IMG/VR virus record: IMGVR_UViG_3300027849_000014
Span: 1 to 59,488 of that record
Direction: 5' to 3' (one strand)
Source of the DNA: a virus
DNA length: 59,488 nucleotides
The translations under genes were made by a program, and so were the position numbers. Each line of letters opens with the position of its first letter. Position 1 is the stretch's first letter. Positions 6,107-11,996 of the stretch are shown piece by piece. Below the pieces are notes generated by a model, which was not told where the DNA came from, ran no database searches, and saw only the letters and a program-made list of their open reading frames with translations.

Positions 6107-6558
6107 GGGTTCTATAGCACTCTACGTCAGCGAGGCCACAGCGGAAAGTGATTTTTTAAAAGCACCCCCCCTGATGATTTCAGGATTTTATCTCTGGTTT
6201 TTTTAGCTTTTTATCTGGAGCCCCTCCCCCATGGCTGCGCTCTAGCGCTGCACGTAAAGAACCCAGCCCGTACAAGCGCGCGCCTCCCTACGTTACACGT
6301 AATCCCTACCCCATACCCCCACATATCCCGTATCCTACCCAACAAAGACTCTCAGGTGCATAGAGATGCGCCTTAACCTCTGCGCTATCTGGTGGAGCTT
6401 AAACAAAGCATAGGGAACAATATGCCCGTAAGCCTCTGACTCTAAGCAATTTAACTGCGAAAGCACGCACTCTGACACAATTGTTATTTAGAATGAATAT
6501 AAACAACAAAAATAAGTATCTGAACCTCAGCTAGTTATAAGTTATTTTGCCTTAGGGC
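6107..6558. other. Gene-free region with C-rich tract and short hairpins
   Basis: No open frame with acceptable composition was found on either strand over about 450 bases. The region is richer in G and C than its surroundings. It contains a hairpin CCTGA/TCAGG at about 6171-6185, a short inverted repeat GCGCT/AGCGC near 6237-6250, and a strongly C-rich plus strand between about 6290 and 6340 (described separately). It lies between a leftward gene and the rightward early promoter, so it is a candidate site for replication or packaging control; nothing visible decides this. Confidence 0.5.
6304..6340 (-). other. G-quadruplex motif on the minus strand
   Basis: The plus strand has C runs at 6304-6306, 6309-6312, 6316-6320, 6327-6329 and 6338-6340. 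On the minus strand the last four read in order give G3, 6 bases, G5, 3 bases, G4, 2 bases, G3, which fits the standard G3+N1-7 quadruplex rule. Such clustering is unexpected in an AT-rich phage. Confidence 0.55.
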
Positions 6559-6589
6559 TTGTGTAGTACCCTTAAATAGACTATTTTTG
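6559..6589 (+). promoter_or_regulatory. Early promoter
   Basis: TTG at 6559-6561 and TATTTTTG at 6582-6589 are 20 bases apart, a full match to the Bacteroidetes consensus. It is the only strong plus-strand promoter seen upstream of the early gene run. Transcription from about 6596 would give a leader of roughly 340 bases and place the two palindromic sites (6632 and 6673) just downstream of the start, where a bound repressor could block elongation. Confidence 0.65.
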
Positions 6590-6631
6590 AACCAGAGATA
6601 AACGCTCCTTGACATTTTGAGATATAACGCA

Positions 6632-6642
6632 CTGATAATCAG
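6632..6642. promoter_or_regulatory. Palindromic site 2 (CTGATAATCAG)
   Basis: A perfect 11-base palindrome around a central A, about 36 bases downstream of the predicted early transcription start. The next copy begins exactly 41 bases further on, about four helical turns, so two dimers could bind the same DNA face. Confidence 0.55.
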
Positions 6643-6672
6643 ACAGTTAGCTACTTTAAGCTACCTATCTCG

Positions 6673-6683
6673 CTGATAATCAG
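6673..6683. promoter_or_regulatory. Palindromic site 3 (CTGATAATCAG)
   Basis: Identical to site 2 and 41 bases from it. It sits inside a possible small hairpin TCGCT/AGCGA (6670-6674 with 6692-6696). Confidence 0.55.
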
Positions 6684-6936
6684 GTACTTATAGCGACCAG
6701 CACATGTGAACTCAAGTGCGCCCTATCCATCTAAGCAAAGCCTATCAACGAATAGGATGCCAAGCTAGAGAGCTGTAACAGGCTTTAGGAATAGGGTGAC
6801 GTGGGGTGCAGTGTGCGAGCATGGTGATGCCAGCCCGATAACCAAGGGGGGTATCACCGCAAAATAACCAGCATCTGGATGACAGGCTAGTGAGAGCGAC
6901 ACTCATGCTGGGGACTAACTTTTAAATTAAATAACG

Positions 6937-7314
6937 ATGCAATTAACTACAAAACAAATGGAATGTAAAGATGAGTTTAGAATACTAGCTACAATGCTTA
7001 ATGACGCTGAGGTGAAGATAGATAAGCTTACCGAGGTTGGGACGTACATGGTGAAAGTAAGCACTAAGCATTTCGCCATGACGCTCAGGAAGAACGTAGC
7101 TGTATGCCCCCTGAACGTACTACAGCAAGGTGTTCGTACATGGAGCATGAGGCTAACAAACTCAAACGGCAGACAGGTAATGTACGCCTCAAGTATGCAC
7201 CCATCTGTATCCAGCCACATGGGAGACCTAATCTCAAAGCATGAGGATGCTAATGAGGTTGATTACAGGGCAGATGATTGGTCAGAGCTGGAGGCTTACG
7301 CTGGGCTTAAGTAG
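6937..7314 (+). CDS. Hypothetical protein, first early gene, 125 aa
   Basis: This is the first gene after the early promoter and structured leader. The N-terminal 45 residues look helical and charged (MECKDEFRILATMLNDAEVKIDKL); the centre has alternating hydrophobic residues (GTYMVKVSTKHFAMTLRKNVAV), suggesting a small mixed alpha/beta fold. No motif is recognised. First genes of phage early units often encode host-takeover proteins, which would suit this position, but that is inference. The gene ends TAG, and a tRNA-like hairpin follows after ten bases. Confidence 0.7.
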   Translation: MQLTTKQMECKDEFRILATMLNDAEVKIDKLTEVGTYMVKVSTKHFAMTLRKNVAVCPLNVLQQGVRTWSMRLTNSNGRQVMYASSMHPSVSSHMGDLISKHEDANEVDYRADDWSELEAYAGLK

Positions 7315-7323
7315 ATTACCACC

Positions 7324-7366
7324 ACAGGGATTGGAACGATAGGGGTGTTCGACTCACCCCCCCTGT
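7324..7366 (+). ncRNA. tRNA acceptor/T-arm-like hairpin between genes
   Basis: ACAGGG (7324-7329) pairs with CCCTGT (7361-7366), and GGGGTG (7342-7347) pairs with CACCCC (7355-7360). The two 3' strands are directly adjacent, so the helices should stack into a 12-pair rod, the same length as the acceptor plus T arm of a tRNA. The seven-base loop TTCGACT matches the T-loop rule (TTCRANY). The D and anticodon arms are replaced by 12 unpaired bases, so it is not a tRNA gene. It may be a processing signal for tRNA enzymes or a decoy. Confidence 0.45.
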
Positions 7367-7391
7367 ACTAACTTAATTAAATTCAATACCT

Positions 7392-7481
7392 ATGGCTTAC
7401 TTTCCTTTACTTATCCTAGCTCTTGTGATAATCACAGCAGCTTTACTTTTTAAAAACCAAATCAAAAATTTCTTAAAATAA
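7392..7481 (+). CDS. Very small membrane protein, 29 aa
   Basis: The frame is ATG at 7392 to TAA at 7479-7481. It is one hydrophobic segment (FPLLILALVIITAALLF) followed by a basic tail (KNQIKNFLK), the layout of a single-pass inner-membrane peptide with its C-terminus inside. The next gene begins six bases after the stop. Short phage membrane peptides can disturb host envelope functions; nothing more specific can be said. Confidence 0.5.
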   Translation: MAYFPLLILALVIITAALLFKNQIKNFLK

Positions 7482-7487
7482 ATCACT

Positions 7488-7565
7488 ATGAAAAAAACGC
7501 TAAAAAAACTCAACACAATCCTAATCGAATTTGCTAACGGTGCTGCATTTGCACTAAGAAATTAA
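7488..7565 (+). CDS. Very small basic protein, 25 aa
   Basis: MKKTLKKLNTILIEFANGAA and five more residues. It is an amphipathic basic peptide in the run of small early genes, five bases before the next start. Its DNA includes one copy of the 11-base repeat ACTCAACACAA (7508-7518), so the segment may matter as DNA rather than as a gene. Low confidence. Confidence 0.35.
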   Translation: MKKTLKKLNTILIEFANGAAFALRN

Positions 7566-7570
7566 TCACT

Positions 7571-7723
7571 ATGACAAACCTAGAAAAACTAGCTCAGTAC
7601 TACTACAACGAAGACAATTTATCAACCATCAAATTTGACAAGCACGGCAGACCGTACATCCAGAACAACGGACGTATCATGCTCTCCAGAAGAACAGAGT
7701 ACAGCTACAGCTTTGCTCACTAA
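7571..7723 (+). CDS. Small hypothetical protein, 50 aa
   Basis: ATG at 7571 to TAA at 7721-7723. The protein is Tyr-, Asn- and Arg-rich (LAQYYYNEDNLSTIKFD, then GRIMLSRRTEYSYSF) and probably forms a small beta-containing fold. It is followed after five bases by the first hammerhead-like element. Function unknown. Confidence 0.55.
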   Translation: MTNLEKLAQYYYNEDNLSTIKFDKHGRPYIQNNGRIMLSRRTEYSYSFAH

Positions 7724-7728
7724 AATCA

Positions 7729-7781
7729 GGTTAACTGATGATTGCTAATTGCATGAAAGCCCCGTACAGGGGCTATTAACC
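7729..7781 (+). ncRNA. Hammerhead-ribozyme-like element 1
   Basis: Read as RNA, the order is helix I strand GGTTAA (7729-7734), core CTGATGA (7735-7741), helix II TTGCTAATTGCAT (7742-7754), core GAAA (7755-7758), helix III GCCCC/GGGGC (7759-7763 with 7769-7773, loop GTACA), then T7774, A7775 and helix I partner TTAACC (7776-7781). This is the complete type I hammerhead layout, with the predicted cut after A7775. Helix I has six perfect pairs. Weak points are helix II (a U-U at the core end, then only three pairs) and an A at the cleavage site where C is usual. Cutting would leave 23 bases before the next ATG. Confidence 0.62.
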
Positions 7782-7798
7782 AAATAACAACTAGAATT

Positions 7799-8038
7799 AT
7801 GAGTATCAAATCAAACATTTTAACTGAAATCTCTAAGACATTTCAAACAATCGGCTGGGACACAGCAGAGGCAAAGGGAAAGCTTACCAACGACACGGGC
7901 ATGATACCAGCAGCATTTGAGAAGGAGATGACCATAGAGTACATGAAGGCTAACAACGTACTGTACACGCTTGAGTCTATTGAAAACGATGTAAAAAAGA
8001 TAAAAATGCTAATAGAATTACTAAACGATAACAACTAG
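7799..8038 (+). CDS. Hypothetical helical protein, 79 aa
   Basis: This gene follows the first hammerhead-like element by 17 bases. The sequence is helical throughout, with a C-terminal coiled-coil-like part (NNVLYTLESIENDVKKIKMLIELL, from about residue 51). No family is recognised. A stop of the TAG-AGCT-ATG type links it to the next gene, as for many genes here. Confidence 0.65.
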   Translation: MSIKSNILTEISKTFQTIGWDTAEAKGKLTNDTGMIPAAFEKEMTIEYMKANNVLYTLESIENDVKKIKMLIELLNDNN

Positions 8039-8042
8039 AGCT

Positions 8043-8255
8043 ATGAAAAGTTTAAACAACATCAAAGAGACGTTTGCTAAAGGAAATCAAAACGGTAAGC
8101 TAGAGCTAGGTCGCGTTACTTATTGGTTTAACCTTAATGAATTGAGAATTAATCAAGACCTTGATGGGTTTGCATCTAATAGAGCACCGCTATACTATGA
8201 TAATGAGGCTAAATTCTATGCGGCTGTAAAGAGAGTATTAAACAAACAAAACTAA
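8043..8255 (+). CDS. Hypothetical protein, 70 aa
   Basis: The protein mixes polar and aromatic residues (GRVTYWFNLNELRINQDL, then APLYYDNEAKFYAAVKRVL), consistent with a small alpha/beta fold ending in a helix. It begins four bases after the previous stop. Function unknown. Confidence 0.6.
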   Translation: MKSLNNIKETFAKGNQNGKLELGRVTYWFNLNELRINQDLDGFASNRAPLYYDNEAKFYAAVKRVLNKQN

Positions 8256-8258
8256 ACT

Positions 8259-8498
8259 ATGACAATGTACAAAGTAGTAACAATAGACCAATTTGGTCTT
8301 AACGTAACACAGGAAGATGGGTTTAAAAACTCATCAGATGCACAGGAAGAGGCTAATGATTGCATCGAAAGATGGGGAGAACAATTTGGTCAGGATTTTT
8401 GGGTAGAGCCTTACGAACCAGAGCCATACAAGAAGCCAAGGGGATACAACAATAACGCAGTCGATGGCTGGGAAGACATTTATCAATTAGAAGAGTAA
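8259..8498 (+). CDS. Hypothetical acidic protein, 79 aa
   Basis: The protein is acidic and rich in Trp, Pro and Tyr toward the end (FWVEPYEPEPYKKPRGYNNN). A second ATG two codons in could also be used. Its stop overlaps the beginning of a multibranched RNA element in the following gap. Function unknown. Confidence 0.6.
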   Translation: MTMYKVVTIDQFGLNVTQEDGFKNSSDAQEEANDCIERWGEQFGQDFWVEPYEPEPYKKPRGYNNNAVDGWEDIYQLEE

Positions 8499-8499
8499 C

Positions 8500-8632
8500 A
8501 CTACTCACCACTCTAGTGCAGTCAAAATAATGGTGTCCAACCTGACACTCAATCACTTGAGGTACGAAGGAAGTAAGAGTAGTAATCACAGGCGCTGTTG
8601 ACAGCCTTGAGCAGAGCAATACTGCTGCCTGT
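8500..8632 (+). ncRNA. Multibranched structured intergenic RNA
   Basis: The 155-base gap after the previous gene holds two folded domains. Domain 1 is closed by ACTACTC (8500-8506) with GAGTAGT (8577-8583) and contains hairpins GTGTC/GACAC (about 8533-8549) and CTCAA/TTGAG (about 8548-8561). Domain 2 is a three-way junction: ACAGGC (8588-8593) with GCCTGT (8627-8632), enclosing GCTG-TTGA-CAGC (8594-8605) and GCAG/CTGC (8611-8614 with 8622-8625). No poly-T follows, so it is not a simple terminator. No known RNA class is recognised. Confidence 0.45.
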
Positions 8633-8653
8633 ATCTAACCAACACGATTAATT

Positions 8654-8893
8654 ATGAAATTAAAATTTAAAGTATGTGACCTAACGGGAGCAGTAGAGTC
8701 ATCTGGAATTATTGGAGATAACAACTACAATGTAGCACTACATGATGCCTCATTTTTTGGCAGCAACACTTTCATTGATAGGGGGTATAAGTATACTGTT
8801 TTCCAAAATGGATTTAAAACCAAGGAGAGTACTAAGTATCACGACCTAAGTGAATTAATGAACAAAGATATATCATTTTATATAAAATTTTAA
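8654..8893 (+). CDS. Hypothetical protein, 79 aa
   Basis: The sequence alternates hydrophobic and polar residues (MKLKFKVCDLTGAVESSGII, then a glycine- and asparagine-rich middle), suggesting a small beta fold. It is the first gene after the multibranched RNA element and ends five bases from the next small gene at 8896. Function unknown. Confidence 0.6.
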   Translation: MKLKFKVCDLTGAVESSGIIGDNNYNVALHDASFFGSNTFIDRGYKYTVFQNGFKTKESTKYHDLSELMNKDISFYIKF

Positions 8894-8895
8894 CT

Positions 8896-9033
8896 ATGAA
8901 AGCACAAAACAACAGCGATGCTTACCTGAAGCTGCTACTAGACGAAGGTAGGATATCATTTAAAAATTATTTTTTTAGACAGGGCGCAGAGAAGCTGGGC
9001 ATTAAAACTTATGAATTAATTAACAACAGATAA
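8896..9033 (+). CDS. Small hypothetical protein, 45 aa
   Basis: ATG at 8896 to TAA at 9031-9033. Two helices seem likely (SDAYLKLLLDEGRISFKNYF and RQGAEKLGIKTYELINN), with a helix-turn-helix-like spacing that is too short to assign. It fits exactly between its neighbours, with TAA-AACT-ATG linking to the next gene. Confidence 0.55.
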   Translation: MKAQNNSDAYLKLLLDEGRISFKNYFFRQGAEKLGIKTYELINNR

Positions 9034-9037
9034 AACT

Positions 9038-9355
9038 ATGAAAACTAAAATCAAATTGAAAGAAGGATACGGACAGGGCTTTATGCCACTAGGCGCATCA
9101 TACAAAAACTACACAATGCTGGTAGCAATCGCTAACTACTCTGAAAACGGGGTGTGTTACAATGACGCAATGGAGATGCTGGACGAAGACACCAGCATAG
9201 AAAAGTACCACTCCAAAATTAGGCTTCTGGAGGGGCTAGGAGGCTTCATGAGGGCTGTATGCACAGAAGACTTTGCCTTGGCATGGAACAGGGCAGATGG
9301 CAGCAACAGAGACGCTCTTCTGGAGGCTTTAAAAAATAATGAGATAGAGCTATAA
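9038..9355 (+). CDS. Hypothetical acidic protein, 105 aa
   Basis: The protein is acidic and mostly helical after a short N-terminal strand (ENGVCYNDAMEMLDEDTSIE, then RLLEGLGGFMRAVCTEDFAL). No catalytic motif is seen. The second hammerhead-like element starts one base after its stop codon, so self-cleavage there would leave this gene at the 3' end of its RNA segment. Function unknown. Confidence 0.65.
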   Translation: MKTKIKLKEGYGQGFMPLGASYKNYTMLVAIANYSENGVCYNDAMEMLDEDTSIEKYHSKIRLLEGLGGFMRAVCTEDFALAWNRADGSNRDALLEALKNNEIEL

Positions 9356-9356
9356 A

Positions 9357-9409
9357 GGTTAACTGATGATTGCTAATTGCATGAAAGCCTCCTCTGGAGG
9401 CTATTAATC
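9357..9409 (+). ncRNA. Hammerhead-ribozyme-like element 2
   Basis: The same order as element 1: GGTTAA (9357-9362), CTGATGA (9363-9369), TTGCTAATTGCAT (9370-9382), GAAA (9383-9386), helix III GCCTCC/GGAGGC (9387-9392 with 9396-9401, loop TCT), T9402, A9403 and TTAATC (9404-9409). Helix III differs from element 1 in both strands yet still pairs, and helix I keeps pairing through one G-U. This covariation argues for a selected RNA structure rather than a copied piece of DNA. Cleavage after A9403 would leave 18 bases before the next start at 9422. Confidence 0.62.
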
Positions 9410-9421
9410 AAATCAAATACT

Positions 9422-9904
9422 ATGAAGACTACAATCAAATTATCAAACAAGATGGAAAGATACCAAGCAAGAAATGGGTATCACGTACAGGTTAATCTAA
9501 ACTACACCGCTACGGTCAGAAACCTTAGGGAGTTTGTTGAGTACATCAACAGCCCAGAGTCAGACCTTGACCTAGAGTTTTTTGGGAACATACTAAGCTA
9601 CGACAGTACAGTAGATGATGAGTTTAAGCACGGGCTTAACACAATCATAGCTGAGGTGAAGGGCTTTGCAGTGTTTAACGCACAGTTTAAGCACACTTAC
9701 ATCGAGTGTAAGGAAGAGAAGGAGACCATCAGCATAAAGACCAGCAACGGTAAGCTAATCACCTTCAGCGTGATGTACAATCAGTGCGTAGATGTAAAGT
9801 ACCACAACGGTCAGGATGATTTCAAAATAATTGGGTTTCATGGGGGGCAGACTCCTGTGCCACACACAGCCGTAACACTACAAACAATCTTATTAAACAA
9901 CTAG
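9422..9904 (+). CDS. Hypothetical protein, 160 aa
   Basis: I use the ATG at 9422 (MKTTIKLSNKMERYQ). A longer reading from 9377 would begin inside the hammerhead-like element and add 15 residues without good composition. The protein looks like a mixed alpha/beta fold with two beta-rich parts (NGYHVQVNLNYTATVRNL and ETISIKTSNGKLITFSVMY). No family is recognised. The linkage to the next gene, TAG-AATT-ATG, is typical of this cluster. Confidence 0.65.
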   Translation: MKTTIKLSNKMERYQARNGYHVQVNLNYTATVRNLREFVEYINSPESDLDLEFFGNILSYDSTVDDEFKHGLNTIIAEVKGFAVFNAQFKHTYIECKEEKETISIKTSNGKLITFSVMYNQCVDVKYHNGQDDFKIIGFHGGQTPVPHTAVTLQTILLNN

Positions 9905-9908
9905 AATT

Positions 9909-10427
9909 ATGGAAAGAACTTTAAAATTTAAGACAGACAAAGCAACAGATTGGTACATCACCAAAGAGTTTGCAGACGACAAACACATGCGTAATTTTAT
10001 TGCGTATGTGTGCAGAACAAAGAAGGGATACACCCTTGACGAAGTATTTATTAATCAAACAGAGTATAAAACTTGTGACAGGTGTTGTTATGATATCGTA
10101 GATAATGACGGCGATATTATGGAACACGTTTGCACTGATGAAATTGAATTAAATTCAAGAGAGGACAACAAACTAATTGCAGAATTTATGGGTATGAAAT
10201 ATTCAGATGAAAAAAGTTTCAATAATGGAGAATGGACACATTCAATTAAATCATTGAGTAAATTTGAAACCTCTTGGGATTGGCTGATGCCTGTATGTCA
10301 ACAAATTGACAAATACCTAGAGGATAATATATCGCTGATAGGATACTTTGATGATTGCTTAAGGTCTAATGATATAGACGTAAGGTATCAAGCTGTAGTA
10401 GAATTTATTAATCAATTAGACAACTAA
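9909..10427 (+). CDS. Protein with cysteine cluster and ABA-sandwich-like C-terminus, 172 aa
   Basis: Two parts are visible. Residues 1-80 include a possible metal site (CDRCCYDIVDNDGDIMEHVC). Residues 93-172 begin NKLIAEFMGMKYSD and contain TSWDWLMPVCQQID and VVEFINQLDN. The second part is clearly related to the next gene, whose protein consists only of that module. The LIAEFMG / SWDWLMPV layout recalls the Phage ABA sandwich family known from Bacteroidetes phages; its function is not established. The pair probably arose by duplication, with one copy fused to the cysteine-containing part. Confidence 0.6.
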   Translation: MERTLKFKTDKATDWYITKEFADDKHMRNFIAYVCRTKKGYTLDEVFINQTEYKTCDRCCYDIVDNDGDIMEHVCTDEIELNSREDNKLIAEFMGMKYSDEKSFNNGEWTHSIKSLSKFETSWDWLMPVCQQIDKYLEDNISLIGYFDDCLRSNDIDVRYQAVVEFINQLDN

Positions 10428-10431
10428 AATT

Positions 10432-10731
10432 ATGAAAGACAATAAACTAATAGCAGAATTTATGGGGCTATCAATCAAAGAGGGGGTATGTTACTATACT
10501 GACGCAGATGATATGTTCCCTATGGGTGTCGAGGTTGAAGAACCGCACCTACCCTACGACACCTCTTGGGATTGGCTTATGCCTGTGGTTGAGAAAATAT
10601 CAGATGCAAAATCATGGAGCATAAACGCAACATTAGAATGGTTAAGTGAAAGCCAAGATAGGGATGGTTTTTATGATAGGGATGGCATCTTCCAATCAGT
10701 AGTAGAATTTATTAATCAATTAAACAGATAG
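10432..10731 (+). CDS. ABA-sandwich-like protein, 99 aa
   Basis: The protein begins NKLIAEFMGLSIKEG after three residues and carries TSWDWLMPVVEKIS and a C-terminal VVEFINQLNR. It is a stand-alone version of the C-terminal module of the preceding gene, which it follows after four bases. Similar modules occur widely in Bacteroidetes phages and are thought to be small alpha-beta-alpha sandwich proteins of unknown role. Confidence 0.6.
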   Translation: MKDNKLIAEFMGLSIKEGVCYYTDADDMFPMGVEVEEPHLPYDTSWDWLMPVVEKISDAKSWSINATLEWLSESQDRDGFYDRDGIFQSVVEFINQLNR

Positions 10732-10735
10732 AGTT

Positions 10736-10909
10736 ATGAAAGAAATTGTAATACAAGAGATAGTAAAAAGACTAGAAATAGTACAGGAAGATTTAGAAAT
10801 GTTACAAGACGGGAGCTGGGAGCCAGATGACGAGTCTTGTGAGGCAAGTTTGCATAACCTTAATTATGCTATAAAAGAATTATCTAACAGTTTAAATTTA
10901 AAAAAATAA
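10736..10909 (+). CDS. Small helical protein, 57 aa
   Basis: ATG at 10736 to TAA at 10907-10909. The sequence is a long acidic helix followed by a second one (IVKRLEIVQEDLEMLQ and LHNLNYAIKELSNSL), so a helical hairpin or dimer is likely. It is spaced four bases from both neighbours. Function unknown. Confidence 0.55.
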   Translation: MKEIVIQEIVKRLEIVQEDLEMLQDGSWEPDDESCEASLHNLNYAIKELSNSLNLKK

Positions 10910-10913
10910 AATT

Positions 10914-11993
10914 ATGAGCATCAAACACATCACACCGCTAGATTACAGATACATGGAAAACATTAGCTGGGAGAAAAAAGTATCATACGCAGAGGTAACC
11001 TTTACTGTGAGTACAGGGGCTATTGAGCAAACCATTAAAGCCAATGTAGACACCAACGGGAAAGGGCTTTACGAGGCGCTAGTAGACCAAAGAATAATTG
11101 CTGAGTCAGACCATGTAAGAAAGGAGATTAACAGCATGGTTAAGCGCAATGTTGACAAGTACTGCGAAAGAAAGATAAGGGTATACAAAAGCGGAGTAAG
11201 GATACACAACGAGCTTGTAGACCTTGTAGTAAAGGATAAAAGAACAACTGTCTGGGAGCCTGAGAAAAACAACGGGGCTGTGAAGCCTGAAGAGTTGGTT
11301 GTAAGAGACCGCGTAAGTAACCTAAGCAATGAGGAGTTTTCTGGTAGATTATCTGATGACTCTTACCCCGTATACATTACTGCTTGGGCACACCCATCAA
11401 TTACCAAAGAGCCCTGTAAGTGTTCAATAAATTTCTGGATGAAGGATAAAGACGATGTTACAGACATACCTTACAGCCTACCTGAGTTTACGTTAGGGCT
11501 CAGGTCTCTTGTCACGAATACTAATGACGGTGTGCTACGCAGAAAAGAACATATAATTGACCTTATATACTCTGATGACAGGGGTATGTACCACTCTTAC
11601 GTGATACAGGATACAGGCAGAAGGGTTAAGCTTAACACCTTCATAGCCATGGCTAGACAGTACAACAGAGAAAAGGAAGCCCTGATAAACAAGAGCTTGG
11701 TAGAGAATGTAAACTACAGAGAGGTGCTGGCTAAACTACAGGAGATGTACCCTGGGTTACCGATATCTAAGAAAGAGGTTTATCAGACCAGCTTTAACAG
11801 AGACTTCCATGGATACTGGGGCAGAAGAAGATACCTAAAGTGTATTGTTGTTGAGTTTCCTGACACGAGTCAGTTGTTTTACAACGAAGAGAAAGCATGC
11901 GAAGAGAAAGAGCTGGTAGTTTCAGGGATGCATGATGTTTCCCTTATGACACCTGAGCAAGCAGTAAAAAAATTAATTAATCAAAACAAATAG
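10914..11993 (+). CDS. Hypothetical protein, 359 aa
   Basis: This is the largest gene of the first half of the early unit. The N-terminal third is charged and mixed (ENISWEKKVSYAEVTFTVS); the centre has aromatic and Pro-rich parts (SYPVYITAWAHPSI, PCKCSINFWMKDKDD); the C-terminal third carries a conserved-looking YWGRRRYLKCIVVEFPD. I cannot assign a family, a nuclease motif or an NTP-binding loop. The composition fits a soluble cytoplasmic protein. Alternatives such as a host-shutoff or DNA-modification factor cannot be tested by eye. Confidence 0.6.
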   Translation: MSIKHITPLDYRYMENISWEKKVSYAEVTFTVSTGAIEQTIKANVDTNGKGLYEALVDQRIIAESDHVRKEINSMVKRNVDKYCERKIRVYKSGVRIHNELVDLVVKDKRTTVWEPEKNNGAVKPEELVVRDRVSNLSNEEFSGRLSDDSYPVYITAWAHPSITKEPCKCSINFWMKDKDDVTDIPYSLPEFTLGLRSLVTNTNDGVLRRKEHIIDLIYSDDRGMYHSYVIQDTGRRVKLNTFIAMARQYNREKEALINKSLVENVNYREVLAKLQEMYPGLPISKKEVYQTSFNRDFHGYWGRRRYLKCIVVEFPDTSQLFYNEEKACEEKELVVSGMHDVSLMTPEQAVKKLINQNK

Positions 11994-11996
11994 ACT

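Larger units (their letters stand above)
6596..6936 (+). ncRNA. Long structured 5' leader of the early unit
   Basis: No coding frame is present. Several paired segments can be seen by eye: 6719-6726 with 6791-6798 (8 pairs including one G-U), enclosing 6737-6743 with 6780-6786 (7 pairs) and the hairpin 6763-6766/6771-6774; then 6823-6828 with 6853-6858 (6 pairs); then 6868-6874 with 6905-6911 (7 pairs), enclosing 6889-6892/6900-6903. The last helix ends about 25 bases before the first start codon. It does not match RNase P, tmRNA or a tRNA. It may be a leader control element or an independent RNA. Confidence 0.4.

Noticed and set aside
6171-6185. Hairpin CCTGA/TCAGG as a terminator or ribozyme core (contains CTGATGA)
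   Set aside because: The stem is only five pairs, the T run is broken and the GAAA part is missing.
7264-7374. Possible full tRNA using an upstream ACAGGG as 5' acceptor strand
   Set aside because: The span is 111 bases, overlaps the coding end of the 125-residue gene and has no acceptable D or anticodon arm; only the acceptor/T-arm-like hairpin is supported.
9377-9421. Upstream start for the 160-residue protein
   Set aside because: The ATG lies inside the second hammerhead-like element; the ATG at 9422 has the usual context.
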